This document shows positions 48,228 to 60,411 of a stretch of 64,000 nt of DNA, in pieces. The position numbers were made by a program, and so were the translations under genes. The stretch covers positions 65,072 through 129,071 of the forward strand of contig NW_001798996.1 in assembly GCF_000165425.1 (NCBI RefSeq), given 5' to 3'. The stretch is from Paramecium tetraurelia (Eukaryota; Ciliophora; Oligohymenophorea; Peniculida; Parameciidae). The notes beneath the pieces are model-generated. The model did no database searches. It was not told the origin of the DNA and worked only from the letters and a program-made list of their open reading frames with translations. The stretch's first letter is position 1, and every line of letters begins with the position of its first letter.

Positions 48228-51200
48228 ATGTTAATAATCATATTATTGTTTTAATCCTGTAGGACTTAATGTTACAATAATTCATTGATTAATGTGGATT
48301 AATAGACTTATTACTACAGTATAGATTGCCAACCTCCTACTTCATTAGAGCTTAATTGTTCATCATTATCTAGTTATGTAGAGATCAATGTCGACTCATC
48401 GATTTCTTGGAATTTATCTAGTTTTATTACAAATTGTGGTGGCGTAAAAATAAATACATCCTAAATTGAGATTGGAAATATACATAGCAATCAAAAGAAA
48501 GCTGGATTTATTGAGAACAAATATATAATAATTGTAGCATCTTAAGACTATTCATTTTTTGCAAATGCGTAAATTAATATGAAGAATTATTTACTTGCAT
48601 TCTTTCTTAATAGCACTCAAAATTCTACAATTCACAAATTAAATGCTACTTCTAATAAGATGCTGTTTGTGTTTAATAATTCTGTGACTTTTGAAGACTC
48701 AAATTTTTTGATGACGACATAAACTTGTACAAATAATGTGAATATATTACCAGGAATGATTAGTATTTTCAATGTCAATTTCGAGTCTATCGAAGATTAT
48801 TTATTGCACAATTAATTTATCAATTTATAGCAACCTACTCGTTTTACTGCTTTCTTTCAAGTTTCTAACTACACCTTCTTTGTTTTTAGCAACTCTTCTT
48901 TAACATTAATAAACTCTTAAGTGATTGCAAGTCAAATAGGAGTATTAAATAATGGCACCATAATTTTGGAAAACAGCAACTTAAATACTTCGTTTTCTGG
49001 TTGTTACATCAATTAGGGGTATTTTAATGAGTTATTTTCTAATTAGGAATGCAAGAGGTCCTGAGTTCATTAATTATAATCAAAAGTGTTTTGCAAATGG
49101 TGGTTCCAACTCTGGATATGGAGGAATTGGATTGAATATTGGGGACTCTTATTTAAATGATTGCATATTTTTAACTAATTCAACTAGGTTCATGTTTGAT
49201 TTATATCCATATGGTTATTTGCTAACTAATCTTTATCAAGGATCAGGTGGCAGCTCTGTAAACCTCATTGAATTAGTGAAAGAATTTGGAACTGTTTCCA
49301 AAAATCTATTATATGGATTTGGTGGAGGTTCCATATTTATATATGCAAATCAATCAGTAAGCATGAGTCATTCACAGTTGCTTGCTAATGGATCGCCAGG
49401 ATATGTTGATTCAGAGACTAATTATAGTATTGGTGGAGGTGCAGGAGGATCGATTAAAATATATTCCACTTAAATTATTAGCGATCTGACAAGTAATATT
49501 TCCATACAAGGAGGAGATAGCGATTCTAAAGGTTTAGTTGGTGAAGGAGGTGGAGGAGTATTTTAATTCAAGTGTTTAACAACTCCTTTGAATATTAATC
49601 AAGCTCAAAATTTATCCTCTTACTGTTCAAGTAGCTCTTATAATGGAAACATCCTAAATGGACCTGGTTTAAGATATAAATAACTAGGAGCAGGGTTAAT
49701 TGGATAATAAGGAAATCTAATTGAACCTTTGTGTCCCCCTGGTTATAGAATCTCCAATTTCTAATGTGTGCTCTGTAATCAGTAATAATACTCTATTTGG
49801 TGGAGTTCATAATGTGTACCTTGTCCATCTACCTATGTACTCTTTTTATAATTATCAATAGGGGAAATTTTCTTAAGATAATACATTTTGTAATTAAGCA
49901 CCAAGTTGTTAAACTGCAGATTGCTGTATTGAAGATTTTAAAATTCTAAGGAATACTGGAATTTAATTGGTAGTTTTTATGCTGCTGATCATTATTGGTT
50001 ATGCATTAAGAAGATAATACAAAAAGAAAGATTCTACTACCGAAAAAAACTTTAATTTTGAAAATGCCACCAAAGAAATCATAGCAGATAAGATAATCAC
50101 TGAGAGTTTGTAGGAAACTGATCAGTTTGTATTAGGAGATCTAATGTATCATGCACATAGAATACCAGTCATAGGTAATAATACTTTTCTTAATCCGTGG
50201 TTTTTGCATTCTGAACCCCCAGTTGAAATAGATAAGGCAGTAAATAAAGAAGAGTATGAAAAGTTTGCAAAGAATTTCAATGAGATTGCAGCTTGGAGTA
50301 AGACAAAATATATTATTTTAAATTTCTTGGCTATATTATATTATCCATTATATTGGGGTTGGCAAACGAAAATTAAAAAGGATAAGTATAAATCATTAGC
50401 TGCTTTACTAAATAAAAATGAAATACCAAAATTCTGGAAATAATCATCGGATCAAACTTATGGTAGATTCAAAATGACTAAAAGTGCAGATTACACTCTT
50501 CTATATATCGATATATTTAATTATAAGAATTGTGATCTTAAATACATTTATCTAACCTGCCCCTTCATTATTTATCTGTCTGGTGAAGGTAATTATTTAC
50601 GACCATTTTATTTATGTGAATCAGACTAGTTTTTAGTCTCTCTCTTCTTTGCTGTCAATTAAACAAAAAATTCTATTTAAAATAGATAAAATATATTGAC
50701 TAATCTTGTCTGTAAAGATGAGAGAGAAGAAAACTCCAAAGAGATCAGAAGATTCTTAAAGAAATTCAATAAAGTAGCTATGACTTTGGATTTAGGAGCA
50801 CTAGATTCGAATTTCATATCAAATTTTAAAAGATTATTTGATTTATTAGAGAAATGGAATAACTAATTCTTTAACAATCATGATGTAAAATTGCAATTAT
50901 TAGTTGCTCAATTTCCATTTGATTCTCAACATCAATCATCCACAATCACATTGATTGAAATGAAATAGGAAGCTTAATTCAAAGAGTTTATGAGAGAACT
51001 TCATAAGAATCTGATCTTTTAAAAATTACAGGATGTTAAATTTGGGGTGTTTATTTTTAATACGGAATAAGATCCTGCCGAAGTTGATTAGCAACTGAAA
51101 AATCAGAAACTCAGTTTTAATGATATTGAGGATTTTTCTATTAGAAATATCGAATATGACTATGATGATGAGAATTCAATTGATGTAGAATTGTTGAGAG

Positions 51201-51875
51201 AATAATTTCTATCTAAAAGTACCGACAAAGATCACCTATAGATGGGACACACTAAACATTAATTCAAATAAATAACCAAGAAGTAAAGTCAAAGACCGAA
51301 TTCTTTTTCAAAGACTTATCATCTAATCATAAGAATCTTTGATTATATCAGATTCCAATCATTTTCTCATAAACGGACCTTTTTAGATAAGTATACGCTG
51401 ATCATCATGATTTGTATACTAATCTTAATAGATAATGTAATATTTTATTACAATATTTAGTTCTTGTTACAAAGCATTTTAAGTTTGATCATAGAGAAGT
51501 ATCATCAAATGAGAAATTCTGAAAATCATTCCAAAGAAGATATCATAATTTTATAATTAATTTTATTCCCTTATCCACTCACTATAATACTATCCAATTT
51601 ATTTGAATCAATTTGGGTATTTAATTATATTATATTAGATACCAAGTCAATCTTATGGTATTTTGAAATTGTATTTGATCTTTAATGCCATGGCCACATT
51701 TCAATACTTTGTCAGTTTGTTAATCTTTGTTTGTAATCCCAAATAACAAATATGCATTCAAGATACCTTGACCTTTTTGTCATTTCTAATAAAGATCACA
51801 CTAAATCAATTAAGTGAGAGATTAATACCTATGAGCACCAAATTGAATTAATTGAGCAATGAAAAATAAATGTGA
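48228..51875 (+). CDS. large membrane protein with Gly-rich ectodomain
   Basis: Start ATG 48228, stop TGA 51873-51875. Introns of 28, 25 and 22 nt leave exactly 1,190 residues. An N-terminal signal-like helix (MLIIILLLFQSC) leads to an ectodomain with many Asn/Thr/Ser sequons, a Gly-rich section (GGSNSGYGGIGLN, GGGAGGSIKIYS, GEGGGGVFQF) and a Cys-rich unit (CPPGYRISNFQCVLC, CVPCPSTY), which looks like an extracellular beta-helix followed by a GCC2/TNFR-like repeat. A membrane helix VVFMLLIIIGYAL comes next, then a ~450-residue cytosolic part, and several hydrophobic segments near the C-terminus. It belongs to the broad ciliate class of large surface proteins. It starts 14 nt after the LSM5 stop codon. 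Confidence 0.8.
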
Positions 51876-51908
51876 TTATTAATAATATAAAATATACTTG
51901 TACACGAA

Positions 51909-54900
51909 ATGCAAATCACTTAAGATATGTTTAAATGGTTGAAGTCATTAAATGTAATCTAAAATGGAATTCCAAAATAAAATGGGAGAATTGAATTAGA
52001 TCCTGAAACCACATCAGCCTTCTACAACGGTTTCAAGATGTCAGAACTCTTAGATAAATTAGTAGGTACTTACAATTAACAAATCAAAACACAAACTAAT
52101 CCCACAGCTAGATTGTATAATTGGAATATAATCACAGAACGATTACATTAAATTAAAGTGGAATTGGATACTGAAATTAAGAAATTAATTATTGATGGTG
52201 ATTTAGAAATGATTGTTGAAGTCTTGAAGGATATACAATCAAAATTCGTCAAAGAAATCACTTCCAAAATTGAAAACCCAAAGAAAAACTTCGACATTGA
52301 AACTCTCAATTCTGCAAAGCCAATAAGTTCTTGTGAAACCGTAATTGAATATGTAATCGTAGCCTTGAGTCAGAATCTTATCTTGAAACCTAAATAATCG
52401 TAATAATTACTTAATAACAATTTTAAATTACTTACGCATGTCTTTATTAAAGGAGTCAAAGGGTAGTACATTTAACTAGTAACACTACTATAAGAAATAT
52501 ATAATAATATGCCCAGATTAATTGAACTCTTAAGGGAAGAAGAACATCAAATTGGATTCTTTGTTTCATTTCTTAAACTCTCTATATTCTCTAAGGACTA
52601 AGAAGTTGTCCATTGGGGATTAAGATTACTTGGTAAATTAGCATATGATCTTGCATAATATGACTTGCTATTTCATATGTTTTAATGGTTATTAAGTATT
52701 TAATAGAATTCATCTCTTTAGGTTCTGGTTTATCTAGTCTGATTATTACACTCTAAAGATAACCCTAATTGGCTGAACCATTAGCAACTGCCTTAACTTA
52801 AATTGCATATTATGATTATAGTCAAGTGTTTGGACAATAGAAATATTTCGAGAATCCAAAAATCCTATATAGAATTCTATGGAGCATTGCTTCCTTATTT
52901 GAATTGTGATGTATTTTAGAATACTATTGATTTAGCTTATCAATTATAATTTGGAATAATAAATTCAGATAGCAATAAGATTAAGTGATAATCAAAGTAC
53001 AAGAGATGAAAAGAATGTAGCCATCCAATTTCTTTGTAATGCATGGATCCATTATAATACATTTTTGGAATAAAATATGTAATATCAATAATCAATTTTG
53101 GCTATGCTTTAAAGAACTGCAAAGGATAGTTCAACAATATTGAAAACATACTCGATTACGCAAGCATTTAAATTGCTAGATGGATTGGCTTAGAAGAAAG
53201 TGGTTACAGCTGTATCCGTATACAAGAAGTTGATTTCAATTCTGATTGAGAGTCAGAATAATGAATATATAGTGAGATAATTCACTTACATTATTCAAAA
53301 ATATCCAAGCATTCCAATAGAATTGTTGATTGATGGTTTAATTAAGAATCAACACCTTAATATATCTGATTGTGACACTTTATTATGTATTGAGCGCACA
53401 TCAGAATTTAAAAGTATAATCAGCAATAACAATGTTGGAATTATTAATTAGAATTTATAATAGTAGTGTTTTATTTTAAAGTGCATTATTTCCAACTATA
53501 TAACAAATCATTCAAAAATTCATAGAACTTTCAGAATTTTAAGAATATATGAATAGGATGGCGTAGACATGTTTAAATTTATACGTTAATTCTGTCAGAT
53601 CTAAGAAGACAACCACTAATCAATCAAATTACTAAGATGATTCTGTAATAAATTCTTAAAGAAGAGCTTAAACTATATAGTTATTTAAATACATCATTTA
53701 ATTGAGATGTTTTTAGATGAACAATATGCTCAAACCATTATTTGTGGGAGCACATCTAGAACTTAGAAGTATTGAAAATAGAGACAATAAGGGTATCATA
53801 TAATTGTTGTAAATGCTCGGAGATCCAAATACAATTGTTGATGAATATGTGACCAAAGATCAATAGATGACTTCTCAATTATTTCTCGAAAAGAAAATGT
53901 AGTAAATGGAAGGTAGTTAATCATAAGCCTTGGAAGATCAATATCTTTAGAAAAATAAGAAACTATTTGAAAAAGAAGAAGATTTAGTAAAATCGTTATT
54001 ACTTGAAGAAAAAAATGAATCAAAAAATCCTCAATAAACAAAAAAGAAGAAAAGAAATTATGACTTTGATGAATTTCAATGCGTTTACGAAGAAGGAGAA
54101 TTGGCATACAAACCTTAAGATGTTTTCTTGATTGATTTTTCATTAGAAGAAGATGTTGATAGAGAATCCATGAATATTGCCATTAAGCATTTTTCTAAGA
54201 CCTTCAGATATTTATTTAATAAGTATGCTTCAACTCCCCAAGAGGCTGCTAAGAATAGATTAAGAAGTTTAGATTAAAACTAGTTAGAATTAAGATCATC
54301 TGATATTGTTAAGATACTTTAAGATTATGAAATATTTAATTTTAGTACTTATGAGGAAATTATAAATCTTATCGCAACTGTTAATCATAAGTTTAATCTA
54401 TTTAGTTTGAGTTCTCAAGTTAGACATCTACCATTAGACAATTAAACAGAAAAATAATCATCAATTTCAGCTACTACATCTAGAACAGTCAATTATAGAT
54501 TAGATTTTGAGAATTTCAAAAAGTTTTTAATTTAATTTGCTGTCCTTATTTTTGGTAGACCTCCTAAAGATTTTAGAAAAATGCCTTCTGGACATGTTTT
54601 GGTTGAATTCTTTAAATATTTCTCCTTTGTTGCTAGAAGAAGGAATGATAATCATCTAATTTTTGATGATCCCGATGGTGTTACAACTGTGGCTGATAAA
54701 GGTACAATTCAAAAGTGGAATGCTTAATTATTGTAGAATCCACACATAGAAGTACCAGCTGAAACTAGATTAAAAAAAGTATAAATTGAAAGGGTATCTT
54801 TACAATATTAAATGAGAGATGTTATGAAAAATTTAAATAAATCCTATTTAACTTGTTTCGAAATTGTCAATGAACTTATCTAATCTAAATTTAAGTAATT

Positions 54901-56501
54901 TAATTGAATATATAATAATAGAACTAATATTGTAGAACCAACATTTAAAATCAATTTAATTTATGAAGTCAAACCGATTGCAGCAAAAGGAGTGCATTCT
55001 GAACTCAAAGTGGACCCTTTAATTGAGAAGTAAGAGCAATTAAAGAATTCTCTAACTTTATTGCCTATAGAGAAATAAGAGATTATGAATAGATCCTTAG
55101 ATTTATCTTAATTATCTGAAGAGAAGATCATTAACAAGAGTATAGTTGAAAAGATTGTATCAAAGCAGGAAGAGGCTTTAAAGAAAGAATTGAAGGATCT
55201 CAAATGGCAAAAAAGAAAGGATTATCTAGACAAATAATAAGATAGAATTCAATAATTTAAGGAGAAGAAGGAAGAAACAAGATTTAATGATTCTCAATTA
55301 GTTGGTGAGTCATTGAGAGAGTAGAAACCAAGACATATAGATTATATGAATAATTTAAAGAAAGAGTTAAGAAAGAATTAATCAGAAGTTATTCTTAAAA
55401 ATTCATAACCGCAACATGAAGAGAAAAAGGATAATAAAAAGAAGCCTTAGCCTTTATAATAATAGGATAATAAATAAAAATAATAACCTTAGGCACCCGA
55501 AAAGAAAATCTCAAAAGAAGAAAAGGCGGAAATTAGATTTAAAGCAAGAACCACTGAAATGGCTGCTCATTACAAAACATCTTTAGAGAAAAAGGAAAAA
55601 CTAAATGAAAAGTTTTAGAATTTTTATAAAGATACAAAAGTTTAGGCTGAATTCAAACACTTTAGATCATCTGGAAGTGTGGTATTAAATTTAATAATTT
55701 ATTGAGGCATTTAATCATTATCTTAAGTATTCTGATGCTTGGAATTATAGTGGTAAAAAGATTGTGTTGTAGGGATGGTTAGATTTTGCAAATGCTTTCA
55801 ATTTAATGTAGGTATTCAATGAAGAATAATTGATAAAAGTGTTTACTAATACTTTAAAGTAAAAGAATTATGTAGCTCATCGGGAAGCAGTCTAAAAGAA
55901 TTTAAAGTATCAAGATGAAATAGGTTTAACATATTTTGAATTTGAATACATGTTATTGAAAATAGCCATAATGGGTTAGGACTACTTTAATGCTATTTAA
56001 AGTGGCAAGAAACTAGATGACAATTTAAAATAATTAATTATTTATAAGGAGAAATAAAGTAAAAAACCCAAAATTAAACACAAATATGTTGAAATGTTGG
56101 AAGAAAATATGAATAAAACTACGAGCTTTACTTTAGCAGCATGCTTAGCTTATTTGGATATCCCTTAGAATAAGGATCTGTTTGCCGGTAAACTGAGATC
56201 GATTGAAGGTGATGATATTATAGAAGAGACAAAGCCAAAATACTAATCAGTTGGTAGATATTTACATTTATTATGTTGATTAGACTTATAATCATTGAAA
56301 AAGAAACAAGGACTACCAGAGAGTCCATAATTAAAGAAGAGTAGTAAATGGTCAGAGCCAGGAACACATGGAAAGGCTTAACCAGAGAAGAAACCCATGT
56401 CAGAATCTTAATTTAAGTTGCCTTATCTTCCTAAAGACGCTAAGACTAAAGAGTTGCTTGAAGTAACAAAAAAATGGGAAGAGGAGAAGAAGAAAAAGTG
56501 A
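51909..56501 (+). CDS. CH-like/helical protein, probably ciliary; ORF crossed by one in-frame TGA
   Basis: ATG 51909 to TGA 56499-56501. Five introns (25, 28, 27, 25, 30 nt) give a consistent frame of about 1,485 codons. The N-terminus (DMFKWLKSLNVI, FYNGFKMSELLDKLV, LYNWNIITERLHQI) resembles the CH-like domain of SPEF1/SPATA4-type ciliary proteins. ARM/HEAT-like helices follow, then a charged coiled coil (SKQEEALKKELKDLKWQKRK) and a Lys/Glu-rich end. At 52740-52742 a TGA interrupts the frame inside a helical block (LQVLVYLV before, LLHSKDNPNWLN after). No normal-sized 3n intron covers it. The gene could be broken, be recoded, contain an unusual 48- or 63-nt intron, or carry a sequence error. 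Confidence 0.7.
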
Positions 56502-56527
56502 TTCAGTTTTATAAATTTATATTAATA

Positions 56528-57050
56528 ATGAAATATTAAAGAGATTGTTTATATTTAGAATAGATTGATTGAGAAACTAATTAACATAAATGTAATATTG
56601 ATGATGATGAGTAAGTTAATTATAAATGGATGTATTAATACTTTGAGATATTAATTGGAGGTTATGGAAGAAATTTGTTTATTAAAAAAATAATCAGAAA
56701 TAATAAACGATCGTTTAGAAATGAGAAGAAAATGTTGACATTACTAAAGCAATTAACCAACAAGAACTAATCATTTGCATGTATGAGATATTATGAAAAT
56801 TAAGTTGATAATAGTGGGAGTAAATTAATAATTAAATCCGTTCGATGTAAATTTGTATTTATGTTTGATTCAATCGATTATGAAGTTATTCCACAAATAA
56901 ATATAGCCGCAGTCTCTCTATAACTATTAGTATCTCACAATTATCGATATTATAGCAATCAATCAATAGAAGAAACTCTTAAACAATAAAATCATCTAAA
57001 CTCAATTGTAGAGATTTGGAACATAAACCAATACTAAAATTCAAGCTTAA
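56528..57050 (+). CDS. uncertain ORF upstream of the stomatin gene
   Basis: From ATG 56528 a frame opens if a 27-nt GTTTAT...TTGAG intron is removed. It contains plausible blocks (DDDEQVNYKWMYQYFEILIGG, NQSIEETLKQQNHLN). It runs without a stop into the stomatin gene, so its 3' end is unknown; an internal intron starting at GTATTTATG could also re-frame it. No family recognised. The end given is a rough limit before the AT-rich leader of the next gene. Confidence 0.3.
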
Positions 57051-57105
57051 TATTATTTAATTTATTCTATATTATTTTTTTTATATTCTTCTATATTATT
57101 GAGAC

Positions 57106-58140
57106 ATGCGATCTGAATCTATCTCTTACGAAAAAGAAATGGACATTATAAAAAAAAGAGAATCCAGAAAAGAAAGAGCGAAATTTGAAGATATTATGTA
57201 TTAATCACATAAATCTATCCTCAGAGAGGAAAATGAAAATTAGAAAATGACATGTTATGAAAGCACCAGAAATTGTTTAGGTTCATGCTTTGGAACACTA
57301 CGAGCATGGCTTCCTTGTTGCTTTTGTTGTTGTCCTTATCCATTTTTTCTTATTACCCAAGGTTAAAAGGGATTGCTTCAAAAATTTGGTAAATACCAAA
57401 GAACCTTAGAACCTGGTCTACATGAAATCAACCCGTAATTATTTTATTCATTATTTGTAGATTTACTGACAAAGTGATTCCTGTCAGCACTAAAACTTTG
57501 TATCATTATCAAATTATAATTCAGTATTATCGATTTAGAAAGATAACTTGTCTTAACCAAAGACAATATAACTGTTAATATTGACACTATCGTTTACTAT
57601 CGAGTAATAGATGTCATGAAGTCTGCCTATAGAGTTAAAATGATCGTTGAGGCAGTCAAAGAAATAACATATGCTGTATTCATGCATCTCTCTATTCCTA
57701 TAGACTTTACGTACCATTTGCGGAGAACACACATTACAGGACATTATTGAAAATAGACAAAAAATAGCTGATGAAATTGAATCGTTCGTTTTTGATGTTG
57801 TTTCTGAATGGGGTATTCATTTACTATTATTAAGGTATTTATTTGGAGCATATTTTTATTAAGGATATGCATATGGGGGAAGAATTATAAAGCTCATTAT
57901 CAAATGCTCCAAAAGCTTAAAGACTTGCTTAATCAAAAATTATTTCGGCCCAAGTATTTTTTAGATCACATTCTATAGAGTGATGTCGCTGCTGCCAAAT
58001 TAATGAGAGAGGCTGCCGATATGTTGGATTCAAGAGCTGCTATGTAAATTAGATATTTTGAAACTGTTTAATTGATTGCGAAAAATCACAATCCTAAAAT
58101 CCTTTTTCTAAATGTGGATTAATAAAATCAAAAAAAATGA
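57106..58140 (+). CDS. stomatin/prohibitin-family (SPFH) membrane protein
   Basis: Start ATG 57106, stop TGA 58138-58140. Introns of 26, 25, 28, 22 and 25 nt leave exactly 302 residues. After a charged N-terminus and a Cys-rich, probably acylated hairpin segment (LPCCFCCCPYPFFL), the SPFH core follows: GKYQRTLEPGLHEINP, IDLERQLVLTKDNITVNID, YYRVIDVMKSAYRV, TLRTICGEHTLQDII ENR and WGIYLEHIFIKDMHM. The C-terminal helix ends AAAKLMREAADMLDSRAAMQ IRYFETV. Stomatins are hairpin-anchored scaffolds that organise microdomains and regulate ion channels. A channel-like gene lies 2.3 kb downstream, but no functional link is shown. Confidence 0.92.
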
Positions 58141-58166
58141 TTATTTAATATATTTTTAGAAAATAC

Positions 58167-58474
58167 ATGTTAAAATAGATTATTTTACTCTTATTTATTA
58201 CATCCATTCTTACAATTGATTGCGATTATTGTAAAGCTGAATTGTTAGATAGTCTTAGAGTAATTTCAATAATATATTTTAGGTTAAAACGGATAGCGTG
58301 ATTGTCAAATGCTTAGATTCTGATTTCTCTAAAAGTTCGGTTGGAACCATTTTTGGAAATTGTTTATCTATTTAAGGAGTGGATTCTGCCAAAATCAAAT
58401 AGCTTGTATCTTGTGTGAGTTCAAAATGTTGGGATCAATGGATTAATCAAAAGAATGAATAATTTTTATTCTGA
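58167..58474 (+). CDS. small secreted cysteine-containing protein
   Basis: ATG 58167 to TGA 58472-58474. One 23-nt intron leaves 94 residues. A signal peptide (MLKQIILLLFITSILTIDC) is followed by a mature chain of about 75 residues with an even set of Cys (DCDYCK, KCLDSD, GNCLS, VSCVSSKCWDQW). No membrane helix follows, so secretion or a lumenal role is likely, with the cysteines probably paired in disulfides. I do not recognise a family; saposin-like and defensin-like folds are possible but not supported. Confidence 0.65.
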
Positions 58475-58538
58475 AATTGTTATTAATTTCTTTATTCAGA
58501 CCTATAATCTAAAATTATAATTAATAACATCTTAATTG

Positions 58539-59359
58539 ATGAACATCCAAGATAATTTAGAACTCTTAAACCATCAATTAAACGTTTCAAATAATAAACT
58601 TTTGCTTTAAGTTGAAGTACTCTCCCAACAAAATAATTTATTAAATAAGAAACTTGAGGAGTAATAACATATCACCAATCAAATTCAATACTTGCAAAAT
58701 GAAAATAACTAACTTAAATAAGATATCTTAATACTCCAAGAGTCCTTATTTAATTTAAAGAATGAGAAATATAATGATATTGAATAATCCTACTCATCAA
58801 TGCTTTTAGTTTAATCAAAAGAAAATGAAAAGGAGCTTTCTTATTTGAAATAAGAATATAAGGATCATATTTTTAAATTGTAATAAGAGAAAAACCAATT
58901 TTTTGAATAAGCAGTGTCTATCGGTATTTAAAATTAAACAGCAAAAAACTTGGAACTATAAACTACTAAAATCATCTAAATTGCATAAAAATTGGAGTAA
59001 GAGATTATGATTATTTTTACTATAGAAAAATTATATGTGAATCACAATATAATTAAGAAAATAAAATAGAAAAAGCAAAGACTGCTAGAGAAATTTACGA
59101 TAACTTAATAACTTAATTAAATACAGATTTGAATAAAAACCAAAAAGAATACGAAAAAAATGACAAATTTAATCAGTATCCCATTTATTTTAAATATATT
59201 AGTACTTAAACATCCACTAAGAACTTTAGCTCTGCGAAATATAAAGATAAACCTATTAATCTCACAAGATTGTTATCTCTCACTAAAACAAATGAAACTC
59301 CTAAAAGTCAAGCATACCTTAATGGGCTTTCATTACAAATCGTGAACAAAAACAATTGA
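58539..59359 (+). CDS. coiled-coil protein, unknown function
   Basis: ATG 58539 to TGA 59357-59359. One 29-nt intron leaves 263 residues. The first ~190 residues are a strong coiled coil (LQVEVLSQQNNLLNKKLEEQ, IQYLQNENNQLKQDILILQE). The C-terminal 70 residues are polar, with STQTSTKNFSSAKYKDKP. It follows the secreted-protein gene by 64 bases, same strand. No motif identifies a role. Confidence 0.7.
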
Positions 59360-60411
59360 TTTATTTATAATAAAATATGAATTGTGTTATCTATCTTAAT
59401 AATAGTAATTATAGACTAGATCATTAAATTATATAAATAGAGTAACATGCTATTTTGAGGATATATTTATTAACTCATATGTATTAGATTTGATTTTAAT
59501 ATCAATTCATAAAAGTTATAATATTAAATATAAAAGTATTTTATAAAATTTCTGATTTTCAAGTCTAATTAATTAGGAGTGATTATCTATAAGTATTTAG
59601 GAAATAAGTCTTAAAGATTCAAATGTTTAACAGAATACTCAAAAACTACTAATTTTCATATATTAAATTTTAAGAAATTAATAATGATGCAATATATAAT
59701 GAAATAATGTAAAAGGATTATTTAACATAGTTATCGAAAAAATAGTACAGTTCTATTGATTTTAGCTACATCAACTATATAATTAGATGTGCACATCTAT
59801 CACTTGAATATAATTGTCTTTTTATTAATAAAAATGGAAATTAATAAATAAGAAAAACTTGAGATTTAAAAGCATATATATTCATCTGTTCTATTCTTAA
59901 TGTACTATAGATACAAAATGATTTGTAATTACATGCACTCCAAAAAAATAAACGAAGCAGAGTAACAAAATAAGTCAATTAAATTTAGATATTTTATCAA
60001 ATATTTCTAGTATGAGTACATATTTTTGATCTCATACAATCGATCACATTTTTTTATTTACTAATTATATTTATTAGAGTAAGAAGAAGAGTTATAAGTT
60101 TTAAATATTAATTTTTATTGATTCAAAATTATAATTATATGAACATCCTATGATTTAAGGTAATCCAAAGCATGGAATCAATTCTTATGATGGGATTATG
60201 ATAATAATTATATAGATTTTGGAAAATGGATTGATTGATATATGTTAACAGTCTTATTGCTATTTTATATTCTTCGTTATTTTTTAATGATAAGATTTCA
60301 ATGATCTTTTAAATATTAATTCCCAAAAACTATTATATTTGCACCTATTTTGTAATTAATTTTATGATTGAAATTGGATCACCTTCCTGCAACACAGCTC
60401 GAAATTTTCTA
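59360..60411. other. long AT-rich intergenic stretch
   Basis: About 1,050 bases. Two ORFs of 80-95 codons, at roughly 59,623-59,875 and 59,834-60,121 (the latter ATG-initiated, MEINKQEKLEIQK), have composition expected of chance frames in AT-rich DNA. No intron pair joins them cleanly, so I do not call a gene. Confidence 0.45.

Noticed and set aside
52705-52788. Splicing around the in-frame TGA with a 22-, 31- or 37-nt intron
   Set aside because: All three lengths shift the frame into early stops; only 48- or 63-nt introns keep phase, and those are far outside the usual size.
57553-57744. 63-residue minus ORF
   Set aside because: Antisense shadow of the stomatin gene, where the SPFH motif reads on the plus strand.
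59623-60121. Two ORFs before the channel gene as a small gene
   Set aside because: Composition is that of random AT-rich sequence and no intron joins them in phase.
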